Made by a program: the position numbers and the translations under genes
Shown here: positions 43,849 through 52,360 of the stretch, one piece after another
Layout: each line of letters begins with the position of its first letter
How positions within the stretch are numbered: position 1 is the first letter of the stretch
Notes under the pieces: model-generated
The model's database searches: none
Seen by the model: only the letters and a program-made list of their open reading frames with translations
What the model was told of the DNA's origin: nothing
Assembly (NCBI RefSeq): GCF_025642785.1
Contig: NZ_JANZKU010000014.1
Span: forward strand, 55,739-119,738
DNA length: 64,000 nt
Direction: 5' to 3'
Source: Pseudomonas sp. RIT-PI-AD
Lineage (GTDB): Bacteria; Pseudomonadota; Gammaproteobacteria; Pseudomonadales; Pseudomonadaceae

Positions 43849-44702
43849 GCGGGCAACCCCAGGTCGATCCAGGCGCGCAGGTTGGCGCCGAGCATGCCCT
43901 TGCGCCACATCAGCCAGGTGGTGGCCCGGTCGAAGGGTGCGGCCAGGCGATGCCGTGCCACGGCTTCGCGTCCCGGCAGACTGTCGAGCATCGACGCGGG
44001 CATCAGGGCGACCCCCGAGCCGGCGATCACGCAGGCCAGCATGCTGTGGTACGACTCGATTTCCATGAGCGGCCCCATCGCCACCCGCGCCTCGGCGAAC
44101 CAGGCCTCCAGCAGCCGTCGGTAGGAACAGCGCGGGCGAAAGGTGAAGACCGCGCGCCCGGCCACGTCCCGGGCCGAACGTACCGGCGGGTGTCCGAGTT
44201 CGGTGATCAGCAGCATGTCCTCGTCGAACAGCGGCATGCCCTCCAGTTCCGGGTAGTCCCCGGAACCGTTCAACAGGGCCGCGTCCAGGCGCCCACCGAT
44301 CAACCCGTCGAGCAATTCGCCGCTGGGGCAAGTCCGCACCTGCAGGTTCACCCCGGGATAGGCATGGTGATAACGCGCCAGCAGCGCCGGCAGGTGGATG
44401 GCGGCGGTGCTGTACATCGAACCGAGCACGAACACGCCCCCGGGCTCGTCGCCCTTGAGCGCCGCCTCGGCCTCGCCCTGCAGGGCGAACAGGCGCTCGG
44501 CGTAGCGCTGCAGGACCCTGCCGGCGGGGGTCAGTTGCAGGCGCTGACGCTCGCGGTGGAACAACTCGACGCCCAGTTGCGCCTCCAGTTGGCGCAGCCG
44601 CGTGGACAGGTTCGACGGTACCCGGCTGAGGCGCAGCGCCGCCTTGGCGATCGAACCCTCTTCGGCGACGGCCTGGAAAATACGCAACTGGCTGAATTCC
44701 AT
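43836..44702 (-). CDS. LysR-type transcriptional regulator
   Basis: The 288-residue protein has a LysR DNA-binding domain (LRIFQAVAEEGSIAKAALRLSRVPSNLSTRLRQLE) and a two-subdomain effector region (GGVFVLGSMYSTAAIHLPALLARYHHAYPGV onward), of the type that controls efflux or detoxification genes. It is divergent from a YbfB/YjiJ-type exporter with 104 bases between, so it probably regulates that gene. The ATG at 44702 is used with GGAGATGAAAGCC upstream. GAATAA-N11-TTATTC lies in the gap. The effector is unknown. Confidence 0.88.
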   Translation of the reverse strand: MEFSQLRIFQAVAEEGSIAKAALRLSRVPSNLSTRLRQLEAQLGVELFHRERQRLQLTPAGRVLQRYAERLFALQGEAEAALKGDEPGGVFVLGSMYSTAAIHLPALLARYHHAYPGVNLQVRTCPSGELLDGLIGGRLDAALLNGSGDYPELEGMPLFDEDMLLITELGHPPVRSARDVAGRAVFTFRPRCSYRRLLEAWFAEARVAMGPLMEIESYHSMLACVIAGSGVALMPASMLDSLPGREAVARHRLAAPFDRATTWLMWRKGMLGANLRAWIDLGLPAQRP

Positions 44703-44724
44703 GGCGGCTTTCATCTCCAATAAA

Positions 44725-44747
44725 GAATAAGTCGTTCACTATTATTC
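44725..44747. promoter_or_regulatory. Candidate LysR operator
   Basis: GAATAA (44725-44730) and TTATTC (44742-44747) form a perfect 6-base-arm inverted repeat with 11 bases between. The region is AT-rich and sits between the LysR gene and the MFS gene. Confidence 0.5.
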
Positions 44748-44806
44748 GGTATTGCAGAACAAGGCAAGCATCCTACCCTGCGGGACCTCCTGGCTCTGGA
44801 GAGCCC

Positions 44807-45964
44807 ATGTCCCCGCTCCTGCACCTGTTCGCCTGCCTGCTGACGCTATTCGTGGCCATGGGCGTCGGCCGCTTCACCCTGACACCGCAATTGCCGCACC
44901 TGATCGCCGAAGGCCAGGTCGACCTCACCGGCGCCGGGTTGCTGGCGGCCGCCAATTACCTCGGCTATCTGCTCGGCGCCCTCGATGCGCTGCGCGCCGA
45001 CACCCCTGCCCGGGCCGGACGGCGCCTGTTCGCCGGGCTCTGGGGCTGCGTGGCGCTGAGTTTCCTCTCGACCTGGGCCGAGGGGCTTTGGGCCCACGGG
45101 CTGCTGCGCTTCGCCAGCGGCGTGGCCAGCGCCTGGGCCCTGGTGGTGGCCGCCGGGATCAGCCAGCAAGTCGCGCTGCAAGCCGGCCAGCCGCGGCGGG
45201 GTGCGCTGGTCTTCACCGGACCGAGCCTGGGGGTGCTGGTCACCGGCCTGATCGCCTTGGCGCTGAATCACTATCGGCTGGGTTCCGCCGCCGCCTGGAC
45301 CTTCTACGGCTGCGCGGGCCTGGCGGCGGCGCTGCTGGCCCATCCACTGCTGCCGCGCCCGCGGGCACGTCCGCACCCGCCTCGGACGGCCCGGTCGCTG
45401 CCGCCGGGTCTGCGCGGGCTGCTGGGCGCCTATGGCTTGTCCGGCCTGGGCTACATCATTCCCGCCACCTTCCTCTCGCAGCTCGCCGCGTCGCGTTTCC
45501 ACGGGGCCTGGCAAGCCGACCTGTTCTGGCCCTGCTTCGGCCTGGCGGCTTTCCTCGGCGTGCTCCTCGCCAGCCTGCGCCGGCCGACACCCGGCGGCAC
45601 CCTGCGCTGGCTGGTCTGCACGCTCTGGTTGCAGGCGGCCGGGGCGCTGGCCTGCCTGCTGCCCGGCACCTTCGGCCTGGCACTGGGGGTAGCGCTCAGC
45701 GGCGGGCCCTTCCTGGCCGGCACCCAGCTGACCCTGCAATACGCGCGCGAACTCGACCCGGACGGGCATACCCGGAACATCGGCCTGCTCACCGCCGCCT
45801 TCGCCCTCGGTCAGCTCTGCGGTCCGCTGCTGGCGGCGTGCAGCAGTCGCTTCACCGGCGGCCTGGACCTGGCGCTCTGGGTGGCGGGCGCGGTATTGCT
45901 GGTCGCCAGCCTGCTGGTGCGACGACCGGGCGCCGCGTCGCGTGCCGAGGCCGTGCAAGGCTGA
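44807..45964 (+). CDS. YbfB/YjiJ-family MFS transporter
   Basis: The 385-residue protein has 12 predicted helices and opens with LFACLLTLFVAMGVGRFTLTPQLP, the characteristic G-V-G-R-F motif of the YbfB/YjiJ group. SGVASAWALVVAAGISQQVAL and TFLSQLAASRFHGAWQADLFW are other conserved parts. The substrate is unknown. It begins at ATG 44807 with CTGGAGAGCCC upstream. It is divergent from a LysR gene that likely regulates it. The gene ends 92 bases before the aceK stop. Confidence 0.87.
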   Translation: MSPLLHLFACLLTLFVAMGVGRFTLTPQLPHLIAEGQVDLTGAGLLAAANYLGYLLGALDALRADTPARAGRRLFAGLWGCVALSFLSTWAEGLWAHGLLRFASGVASAWALVVAAGISQQVALQAGQPRRGALVFTGPSLGVLVTGLIALALNHYRLGSAAAWTFYGCAGLAAALLAHPLLPRPRARPHPPRTARSLPPGLRGLLGAYGLSGLGYIIPATFLSQLAASRFHGAWQADLFWPCFGLAAFLGVLLASLRRPTPGGTLRWLVCTLWLQAAGALACLLPGTFGLALGVALSGGPFLAGTQLTLQYARELDPDGHTRNIGLLTAAFALGQLCGPLLAACSSRFTGGLDLALWVAGAVLLVASLLVRRPGAASRAEAVQG

Positions 45965-46056
45965 GCCGGCGGCCAGAGGAAGGGAAAAGAGACTGGATGC
46001 GCGAAGAAGGTTCGGGAGCGCGGCCGCCGCGAACCCGCGGGTCGGCGGCCTCCGGG

Positions 46057-47787
46057 TCACTGGATGGGGTCGGGGCGGCTCTTGCGTCGGTAGGGGAAGA
46101 CGTCGATCACCTTGCCGTCGCGGATCGCCGCCTGCAGCCCTTGCCAGTAGGCGGCGTCGTAGAGCTCGCCGTGCAACTGGTTGAACAGCCGGCGCTGGCC
46201 CAGGTCGGCGAACAGGAAGCGCGGGAACTCCTCGGGGAAGACGTCGTTGGGCGCCACCGAGTACCAGGGCTCCAGGGCCATCTCGTCTTCGGGATAGCGC
46301 GGCGGCGGGATGCGACGGAAATTCACTTCGGTGAGGAAGCTGATTTCGTCGTAGTCGTAGAACACCACCCGGCCATGGCGGGTGACGCCGAAGTTCTTCA
46401 GCAGCATGTCGCCGGGGAAGATGTTCGCCGCCGCCAGTTGCTTGATCGCCAGGCCGTAGTCGTCCAGCGCCTCGTGCACCTGGGTTTCGCTGGCGCTTTC
46501 CAGGTAGATGTTCAGCGGGGTCATGCGCCGCTCGGTCCAGCAGTGGCGGATCAGCACCTTGTCGCCCTCCACCGCCACGGTCGACGGCGCCACTTCCAGC
46601 AGCTCGGCCAGGCACTCGGGGTCGAACTTGTTCAGCGGAAAGCGGAAATCGGCGAACTCCTGGGTATCGGCCATGCGTCCGACCCGGTCGACCCGCTTCA
46701 CCAGGCGGTACTTCTCGATCACCGTGGCGTGGTCGACGTTCTTCGAGGGCGAGAAGCGGTCCTTGATGATCTTGAACACGGTGTTGAAGCCCGGCAGGGT
46801 GAACACGCTCATCACCATGCCGCGCACGCCCGGCGCCATCACGAAGCGGTCGTCGGTATTCGACAGGTGGTTGATCAGCGCCCGGTAGAACTCCGACTTG
46901 CCGTGTTTGTAGAAACCGATCGAGGTGTACAGCTCGGCGATGTGCTTGCCCGGCAGGATGCGCTTGAGGAAGCCGACGAACTCCGCGGGGACGGGTACGT
47001 CCACCATGAAGTAGGAGCGGGTGAAGGAGAAGATGATCGAGACTTCCGCCTCGTCGGTGATCAGCGCATCCACCTGGATGCCGCGCCCCTCGCGGTGCAA
47101 CAGCGGAATCACCAGTGGCCACTGCTCGTCGAGGGTGTAGATGCGCCCCACCAGGTAGGCGCCCTTGTTGCGGTAGAGGGTCGAGGAAAACAGTTCGATG
47201 GTCAGCGCCGGGTCCTTGCACACCCAGTCCGGCAGGTTCTCGCGCAACTGGGCTTCCAGGCGTTGCAGGTCCCGCGACAGGTCCTCGTAGGCGACGCCGA
47301 AGCGGTAATCCTCGAGCACCTTCTCCAGCGCCGCGGCCAGGTTGCCTTCCGGCCGGTAGGCGCGGGTCTGCGGCATCCGCTCGTGGGCGCGCAGGGACGG
47401 CCGGGTGGTATGGATGAACATGCAGCCGTCGCTGATCAGGTCGTGGCTGAACAGGTCGCAGAAGATCGAGTTGAACCAGGTTTCTGAGAGCTCGTCGTCG
47501 AGGCGCACGTCGATCAGGTTGATGTAGGCGCTTTTCACCAGGGGCCAGAGGTGCACGTCGAGCAGTACCGCGTCGTCGAACGCCGCGCGCAGGCGCTGGC
47601 TCACCTGCGCGACCATTTCCTCGTACAGCGAGATGCGCGCCGCCGCCGCGCTCTGGATCTCCTGCCACTGGGCCCGCTCGAAGCGGGCGCGGGCGCCATC
47701 GGTAATCTGGCGGAAGTGTTCGCGGTAGTCGTCGAACCCGTCGAGGATCCGCCGAGCCATATCCGCGGCCGGCCATTGCTGCGCCAT
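46057..47787 (-). CDS. aceK: Isocitrate dehydrogenase kinase/phosphatase AceK
   Basis: The 576-residue protein matches AceK end to end: [19 protein letters not shown] at the N terminus, the regulatory half, and the kinase-like half with [26 protein letters not shown] (ATP-loop and Lys) and [24 protein letters not shown] (metal-binding Asp). It phosphorylates isocitrate dehydrogenase and reverses it, which sends carbon into the glyoxylate bypass during growth on acetate or other C2 sources, including products of terpene degradation. The ATG at 47787 (MAQQWPAAD) fits the family start; a second ATG lies at 47796. It is full length. It is not linked to aceA/glcB here. Confidence 0.95.
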   Translation of the reverse strand: MAQQWPAADMARRILDGFDDYREHFRQITDGARARFERAQWQEIQSAAAARISLYEEMVAQVSQRLRAAFDDAVLLDVHLWPLVKSAYINLIDVRLDDELSETWFNSIFCDLFSHDLISDGCMFIHTTRPSLRAHERMPQTRAYRPEGNLAAALEKVLEDYRFGVAYEDLSRDLQRLEAQLRENLPDWVCKDPALTIELFSSTLYRNKGAYLVGRIYTLDEQWPLVIPLLHREGRGIQVDALITDEAEVSIIFSFTRSYFMVDVPVPAEFVGFLKRILPGKHIAELYTSIGFYKHGKSEFYRALINHLSNTDDRFVMAPGVRGMVMSVFTLPGFNTVFKIIKDRFSPSKNVDHATVIEKYRLVKRVDRVGRMADTQEFADFRFPLNKFDPECLAELLEVAPSTVAVEGDKVLIRHCWTERRMTPLNIYLESASETQVHEALDDYGLAIKQLAAANIFPGDMLLKNFGVTRHGRVVFYDYDEISFLTEVNFRRIPPPRYPEDEMALEPWYSVAPNDVFPEEFPRFLFADLGQRRLFNQLHGELYDAAYWQGLQAAIRDGKVIDVFPYRRKSRPDPIQ

Positions 47788-47863
47788 AAAAAGCATCCCG
47801 CTTGATCGAAGGAATGGCGAGCTTAGCCATTCGCCGGTGGAAGGAAAAGGCGCGCGCCCGTCT

Positions 47864-48287
47864 CTACCGGCAATCGACGCGAAGGACGCGCCCGTCGCGG
47901 GCCTGGCGTACTTGGCAGCCGCGCGTGCCAGCGGGCAGCGGTCGGCTCAGGACGAGACCGCTGTCCACATAGCGACACCCCATCCAGCCCGGCGCCGGGT
48001 CCTTTCCGAAGTCCCATGCGGCCCGCCTTCGCCGCCCTCCTCGACCTCGCGGAGCGGAGCCAGGGAGGCCTCTCCGGTCGGATCGCCGTTATAGAAGCCC
48101 ACGCTCTCCAGATAACGAGGCCGCGAAGCCCCGCGCCCCTGCCACTCCGCGGGTGGCGCCGCAGCCAGGCCTTCCTCGGGGTCAGCGTTTCGGGGCAATC
48201 GATGCGCGCGGCACCGGGCGAAGCCAGCGCCCAGAGCAGGCTCAAGCAGCCGAAACACACCTGGGTCATGCCGCTTATTCCCTTCAT
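47864..48287 (-). pseudogene. STY0301-like secreted protein gene broken by two frameshifts
   Basis: On the minus strand, an ATG at 48287 with AGGGG upstream encodes a signal peptide (MTQVCFGCLSLLWALASPGAA) and mature RIDCPETLTP. The reading then shifts by a missing base in a C-run (near 48177-48180) to EEGLAAAPPAEWQGRG...LREVEEGGEGG, and again by a missing base in a G-run (near 48020) to AWDFGKDPAPGWMGCRYVDS ending [10 protein letters not shown] with TAG at 47864. Restoring one base at each site gives exactly 141 codons plus stop. The three Cys and the [18 protein letters not shown] pattern are those of the small STY0301-type exported family. It is either a decayed gene or an assembly error. 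Confidence 0.75.
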
Positions 48288-48338
48288 GGCGTTATCCCCT
48301 GGCGAAGACCCGCTGCCTGGCGAGCAGGCGGTACCGCC

Positions 48339-49547
48339 TCAATCCTGGCTCACCGCACCGATGCGATGGATCGACAGGTCCGCGCCGTAATATTCCTGCT
48401 CCTGGGTCAGGCGCAGGCCAATCAGTTTCTTCAGCGCGCCATAGACGACGAACCCGCCCACCAGCGCCACCAGCACGCCGAGCAGGGTGCCGATCAGTTG
48501 GCTGGCCAGGCTGACGCCGCCAAGGCCGCCGAGCGCGGCCTGGCCGAACAGGCCGCAGGCGATGCCGCCCCAGGCGCCACACAGCCCGTGCAAGGGCCAG
48601 ACGCCGAGGACATCGTCGATCTTCCATTTGACCTGGGTCGCGGTGAAGGCCCAGACGAACAGTGCCCCGGCCACCGCGCCGGTGGCCAGCGCGCCGACCG
48701 GATGCATCAGGTCGGAGCCGGCGCAAACGGCCACCAGCCCGGCCAGCGGGCCGTTGTGCAGGAAGCCCGGGTCGTTGCGCCCCACCAGCAGCGCCGCCAC
48801 GGTTCCGCCGACCATGGCCATCAGCGAATTCACCGCGACCAACCCGCTGAGCCCTTGCAAGGTCTGCGCGCTCATCACGTTGAAGCCGAACCAGCCGACG
48901 ATGAGGATCCAGGACCCCAGGGCCAGGAACGGAATGTTCGAGGGCGCGAACGCCACCAGCCGGCCTTCGCGATACCGCCCGTCGCGACGCCCCAGCAGCA
49001 AGACCGCGCCGAACGCCAGCCAACCGCCCATGGCATGCACCACCACCGACCCGGCGAAGTCATGGAAGCTACTGCCGAAACGCGCCGCCAACCAGGCTTG
49101 CAGGCCGAGGTTGCCGTTCCAGACCATTCCTTCGAAGAAGGGATAGACGAAGGCCACGATCAGCACGGTGGCGAACAGCTGCGGGACGAAGCGCGCCCGT
49201 TCGGCGATGCCGCCGGAAATGATCGCCGGAATCGCCCCCGCGAAGGTCAGCAGGAAGAAGAACTTCACCAGCCCGTAGCCCTGCTCCCGGGCGAGTTGCG
49301 CGGCGGGTTGCAGGAAGGTCACGCCATAGGCTACCCAGTAACCGACGAAAAAATAGGCGAGGGTCGACACGGCGAAATCCGAGAGGATTTTCGACAGGGC
49401 GTTGACCTGGTTCTTCTGGCGCACCGTACCCACCTCCAGGAACGCGAAGCCGGCATGCATGGCCAGCACCATGACCGCGCCCATCAGCAGAAACAAGGTA
49501 TTCGAGCCATGCACCAGGGTGGCTACGGCGCTATCGGGGTTATCCAT
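48339..49547 (-). CDS. amt: Ammonium transporter (Amt family)
   Basis: The 402-residue protein has 11 membrane helices. The pore is marked by the twin His, one in FAGSVVVHAMGGW and the other in WPLHGLCGAWGG, and the signature DFAGS. The early FAFLEVGTVRQKNQVNALSKILSDF segment and the two-fold repeat are also typical. It transports ammonium or ammonia. The start ATG at 49547 (MDNPDSAVATLVHGSN) is preferred over upstream alternatives because it directly precedes the first periplasmic segment. No glnK lies next to it, unlike the main amtB locus. Gene order puts the frameshifted STY0301-like gene 51 bases downstream, probably co-transcribed. Confidence 0.93.
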   Translation of the reverse strand: MDNPDSAVATLVHGSNTLFLLMGAVMVLAMHAGFAFLEVGTVRQKNQVNALSKILSDFAVSTLAYFFVGYWVAYGVTFLQPAAQLAREQGYGLVKFFFLLTFAGAIPAIISGGIAERARFVPQLFATVLIVAFVYPFFEGMVWNGNLGLQAWLAARFGSSFHDFAGSVVVHAMGGWLAFGAVLLLGRRDGRYREGRLVAFAPSNIPFLALGSWILIVGWFGFNVMSAQTLQGLSGLVAVNSLMAMVGGTVAALLVGRNDPGFLHNGPLAGLVAVCAGSDLMHPVGALATGAVAGALFVWAFTATQVKWKIDDVLGVWPLHGLCGAWGGIACGLFGQAALGGLGGVSLASQLIGTLLGVLVALVGGFVVYGALKKLIGLRLTQEQEYYGADLSIHRIGAVSQD

Positions 49548-49883
49548 CGCACAAAGACTCCGGCAGGAAAAAGCACCGAAAAGCGGCATCGTCGCCGAAT
49601 GCGCACCAGGGAGACGCACCGGACCACCGCAGAGTGGGCCGCGCACGTCCGAAAAAGGGGCACGGACATTCAGCGTAAATCCGCTTCGATATTTTTTTCT
49701 ATTGTTTATCAGTAGGTTGTCGAACAGACACGAGGTCAGGCGCTGCCCATTAAGGCTCTTTTAAGGGGCGATTCCCGAGGAGAGCGCCCCAGGTTGTTGC
49801 AAGCGCTATACCAGCGATATTAGAAGGAACCTTCCCGACGAACGGGAACTCATACCCAACAGACCCCATCAAGGAGATACACC
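49548..49883. promoter_or_regulatory. Divergent intergenic region of the Amt and YqjD-like genes
   Basis: About 335 bases without a gene. An AT-rich patch at 49688-49712 (with TTTTTTTCTATTGTTTATC) probably holds the Amt promoter. The right part contains the inverted repeat TTCCCG-ACGAA-CGGGAA (49832-49848) and an AlgU-like promoter for the YqjD-like gene. I saw no sigma-54 element for the Amt gene. Confidence 0.4.
49827..49854 (+). promoter_or_regulatory. Candidate AlgU (sigma-22) promoter
   Basis: GAACCT (49827-49832), 17 bases, then TCATA (49850-49854). The -35 matches GAACTT in five of six bases; the -10 is weaker than TCTGA. It lies 30 bases before the YqjD-like start codon, and YqjD/ElaB proteins are stress-induced, which makes it plausible. 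Confidence 0.35.
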
Positions 49884-50195
49884 ATGTCGATCAAGAACAC
49901 CGCCAAGCAGGATGATCTGGTTACCGAGTTCCAATCCCTGGTGCGCGATACCGAGAAACTCCTGGAAAGCACCGCGAACCTGGCCGGCGACCAAGCCGCT
50001 GAGTTGCGCCTGCAGGTCAACGAAAACCTGGTACGCGCCCGCGAAACCCTGAGCGGCGTCCAGGAAAGCCTGCGCGAAAAAAGCAAAGTGGCCGTGCAAA
50101 CCGCCGAAGAGTACGTCTTGGACAAGCCCTGGCAGGCAGTCGGCGTAGCCGTCGGTATCGGTTTCGTGCTCGGCCTGATCACAGCGCGGCGCTGA
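49884..50195 (+). CDS. YqjD/ElaB-type (DUF883) membrane-anchored protein
   Basis: The 103-residue protein has a long coiled-coil N-terminal part (about 8-75: DDLVTEFQSLVRDTEKLLEST and NENLVRARETLSGVQ) and a single C-terminal membrane helix GVAVGIGFVLGLITARR with the G-x-x-x-G pattern. This is the DUF883/YqjD/ElaB architecture; family members are inner-membrane proteins that bind ribosomes or respond to osmotic and stationary-phase stress. The start follows a perfect AAGGAGATACACC. It is the first gene of a three-gene unit with overlapping or adjacent stops and starts. Confidence 0.92.
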   Translation: MSIKNTAKQDDLVTEFQSLVRDTEKLLESTANLAGDQAAELRLQVNENLVRARETLSGVQESLREKSKVAVQTAEEYVLDKPWQAVGVAVGIGFVLGLITARR

Positions 50196-50197
50196 TC

Positions 50198-50590
50198 ATG
50201 AAGCCGGGAATGGAAGCCGGCCCACTGCCGGCCAGCCATGGCCCGTCGCCACGCCGCCTGGGCGCGGCGGCGTTAGGCCTGCTGCACAGTCATCTGGAAT
50301 TACTGGGCATCGAATTGCAGGAGCAGAAGGGGCGCACCCTCAACCTGCTGCTGTTCGCCGGATTGGGCTTGTTGTTCGCCCTCCTCCTTCTGCTGGGCCT
50401 GTCCACGCTGGTGATGGTCATCGTCTGGGACAGCTATCGCCTGACCGGGATCATCGGGCTCTGCATCGTCTATACGATCGCGGCGGTTCTGTGCGGATTG
50501 CGTTTGCGTGCGCAGTTGCATGACGAATCCACCCCCTTCAGCGCCACCCTGGCCGAATTGAAGAAAGATCGGGAGCAACTCTTGCCATGA
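50198..50590 (+). CDS. YqjE-like phage-holin-family membrane protein
   Basis: The 130-residue protein has an N-terminal soluble part containing GLLHSHLELLGIELQEQKGRT, then two membrane helices (LNLLLFAGLGLLFALLLLLGLSTLVMVIVW and LTGIIGLCIVYTIAAVLCGL) and a C-terminal acidic tail LAELKKDREQLLP. This matches the YqjE family (holin superfamily III). Its start lies 2 bases after the YqjD stop, and its stop overlaps the next ATG as ATGA, which indicates translational coupling. It is expected to be an inner-membrane protein; function unknown. Confidence 0.9.
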   Translation: MKPGMEAGPLPASHGPSPRRLGAAALGLLHSHLELLGIELQEQKGRTLNLLLFAGLGLLFALLLLLGLSTLVMVIVWDSYRLTGIIGLCIVYTIAAVLCGLRLRAQLHDESTPFSATLAELKKDREQLLP

Positions 50591-50982
50591 GCGACGTACA
50601 GCTACCTGAATTCTCCTCCCGGCGAGAACTGCGTAAAGCCGTGGTGCGCCTGCGCATGGAACTGCACCGGCAGCAGCTCCAGCACGAAGCCCTGTTGCTG
50701 ACCCAGCCGCTGCGTCGAGCCAAGGGAATCACCCATAGCCTGCAGGACTCGCTCAACGTGAGTAATGCGCCGTTGTGGGGCATGGCCGGCATGTCGCTGC
50801 TGAGCTTTCTGTTCGGCAAACGCCGCGGCCTGGCCAGTTTGTTCAAGCTGGGCACCAGCCTGCTGCCACTGCTCAAGCTCACCAGGCACAAGCCCTCGCG
50901 CCCGCCGGTGGCGCCCGTCTCGACCTACTATCCGCCGAAAGAACCGCTGCGAAGACGCAAAGAGGGCCCTCCTTTCCGCTGA
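50587..50982 (+). CDS. YqjK-like membrane-associated protein
   Basis: The 131-residue protein begins MSDVQLPEFSSRRELRKAVVRLRMELHR, the charged helix of YqjK-type proteins. A moderately hydrophobic centre (APLWGMAGMSLLSFLFGKRRGLASLFKLGTSLLPLLKL) could be one or two membrane-associated helices. The C-terminal part is Pro- and basic-rich (SRPPVAPVSTYYPPKEPLRRRKEG). It is coupled to the YqjE gene through the ATGA overlap. Function is unknown. The trio is most likely one operon. Confidence 0.85.
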   Translation: MSDVQLPEFSSRRELRKAVVRLRMELHRQQLQHEALLLTQPLRRAKGITHSLQDSLNVSNAPLWGMAGMSLLSFLFGKRRGLASLFKLGTSLLPLLKLTRHKPSRPPVAPVSTYYPPKEPLRRRKEGPPFR

Positions 50983-51061
50983 ATGGCTGCTAATTTGCTA
51001 CGGCTGCTTATCGTTTTAGGCGCGGGTGTAGTCTTCTTGCCGCGTCGACTAAGGAGTTGTC

Positions 51062-52222
51062 GTGATAGATGGGCTACCGATCGCATGTTTTCAGCCGTTC
51101 ATCGATACCGCCACCGGCCTGATCGCAGGGGTTGAAGCACTTGGACGCCTGCGCCAGGCCGATGGTCGGCTGGTCTCCGTCGGCCCGTTGTTCTTCGACC
51201 CCAAGGTGTCCGGTACCGCCTTGCGTCGCCTCGACCGGGCGATCCGCGAAAATGCGTTGCAGCGCTTGCACGAAGCGCCGGACGACTGGTTCCTCAGCCT
51301 GAACATCTCCCCTCGCTGGATCGGCCGCCTGCATCCCGGCCAGGCCTTGCCCAGCCTCAAGCAACTCCTCCTGGCCGGCATTCCGGCCCATCGCATCGTG
51401 TTCGAGATCACCGAACTGGGCGCCAGCCGTCGTCTCCCCGAAGTGGTCGCGCGCTATCGCGAAGCCGGCGCGCGGATCGCCATCGACGATTTCGGCGCGG
51501 GCTACTCCCAACTCGACCGCGTCCTCGCCCTTGAGCCCGATATCCTCAAGCTGGACATGCGCCTGTTCCAGGAAGCGGCTCGCGGCGGCGCCAGCGGCGA
51601 GGTGGTCAAGGCCCTGGCGCAGATGGCGGAAAAGACCGGCTGCTGGATCATCGCCGAAGGCGTCGAGACCGAAGCGGAAATGGACTTCGCCCTGGAGTGC
51701 GGCGCCCGCTACGTGCAGGGCTACCTTTTCGCCCGCGCCGAAGAGCACTTCTTCGCCAGCGACGCCTTCGTCGGCCGCTTCGCGACCTTGCGCGACCGCT
51801 ATGTGCGGCAGAAGCTCGCCGAACGCGGGCGCCTGATGATCCTGAGGCAACAGGTGAACGCGCTGATGGCCATGCTGCGCGACTGGGCGGCGACCGGCGC
51901 GCCCGCCTCGCAACTGCCGGCGCCCAGCGACTATCCCTGGTTGCTGCGCCTCTACCAATGCGACCGGCATGGCACCCAGCTGACGCCCAACCTCGAATGG
52001 CGCGACGGCAAGTGGCACGAGGACCCGCGTTACCTGGGACACAACTGGTCGTGGCGGCCCTACTTCTACCAGTTGCTCGCCGAGGGCTGGGAGGAGCGCC
52101 GCCTGACCCTGTCCAGCACCTACCGCGACGCCACCAGCAACCAGTACTGCCTCACCGCCGGGCAATTCGTCGACGACGGCATGCGGCTCCTGCTGGTGGA
52201 CATCGACGCCGCCGGTTTCTGA
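51062..52222 (+). CDS. EAL-domain cyclic-di-GMP phosphodiesterase
   Basis: The 386-residue protein starts directly with an EAL domain (about 1-245) containing the active-site text VEALGRL, NISPRW, FEITELG, IDDFGAGYS, DILKLDMRLF, AEGVETEAE and QGYLFARA; all metal and catalytic residues appear kept. The remainder (about 255-386) resembles a YkuI-type C-terminal sensor domain with WSWRPYFYQLLAEGWEERR and STYRDATSNQYCLTAG. It should hydrolyse c-di-GMP in the cytoplasm under control of this C-terminal sensor. There is no membrane segment. It starts with GTG at 51062 after a perfect AAGGAG. It is monocistronic. Confidence 0.9.
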   Translation: MIDGLPIACFQPFIDTATGLIAGVEALGRLRQADGRLVSVGPLFFDPKVSGTALRRLDRAIRENALQRLHEAPDDWFLSLNISPRWIGRLHPGQALPSLKQLLLAGIPAHRIVFEITELGASRRLPEVVARYREAGARIAIDDFGAGYSQLDRVLALEPDILKLDMRLFQEAARGGASGEVVKALAQMAEKTGCWIIAEGVETEAEMDFALECGARYVQGYLFARAEEHFFASDAFVGRFATLRDRYVRQKLAERGRLMILRQQVNALMAMLRDWAATGAPASQLPAPSDYPWLLRLYQCDRHGTQLTPNLEWRDGKWHEDPRYLGHNWSWRPYFYQLLAEGWEERRLTLSSTYRDATSNQYCLTAGQFVDDGMRLLLVDIDAAGF

Positions 52223-52331
52223 TCCCCACCGGGATGGCCCTGGGCGCGGCAGGCGCGTCCTTCCTTGCCGGCTGCTGCATCTTCACCTGAGCCGGCCCGT
52301 TCGGGCCAAGCGTCCCGGACAGCCGGGCGCG

Positions 52332-52348
52332 GGCGCTTCGGAAGCGCC
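52332..52348 (-). terminator. Hairpin between the EAL gene and the binding-protein gene
   Basis: GGCGCTTC and GAAGCGCC pair around a single G, in the convergent gap between the EAL gene (ending at 52222) and the solute-binding-protein gene (ending at 52361). It probably terminates one or both transcripts. Confidence 0.5.
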
Positions 52349-52360
52349 ACGCCGACACGT

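Noticed and set aside
49548..49883. Sigma-54 promoter for the ammonium transporter
   Set aside because: No TGGC-N8-TTGC-like pair is present in the correct orientation and distance.
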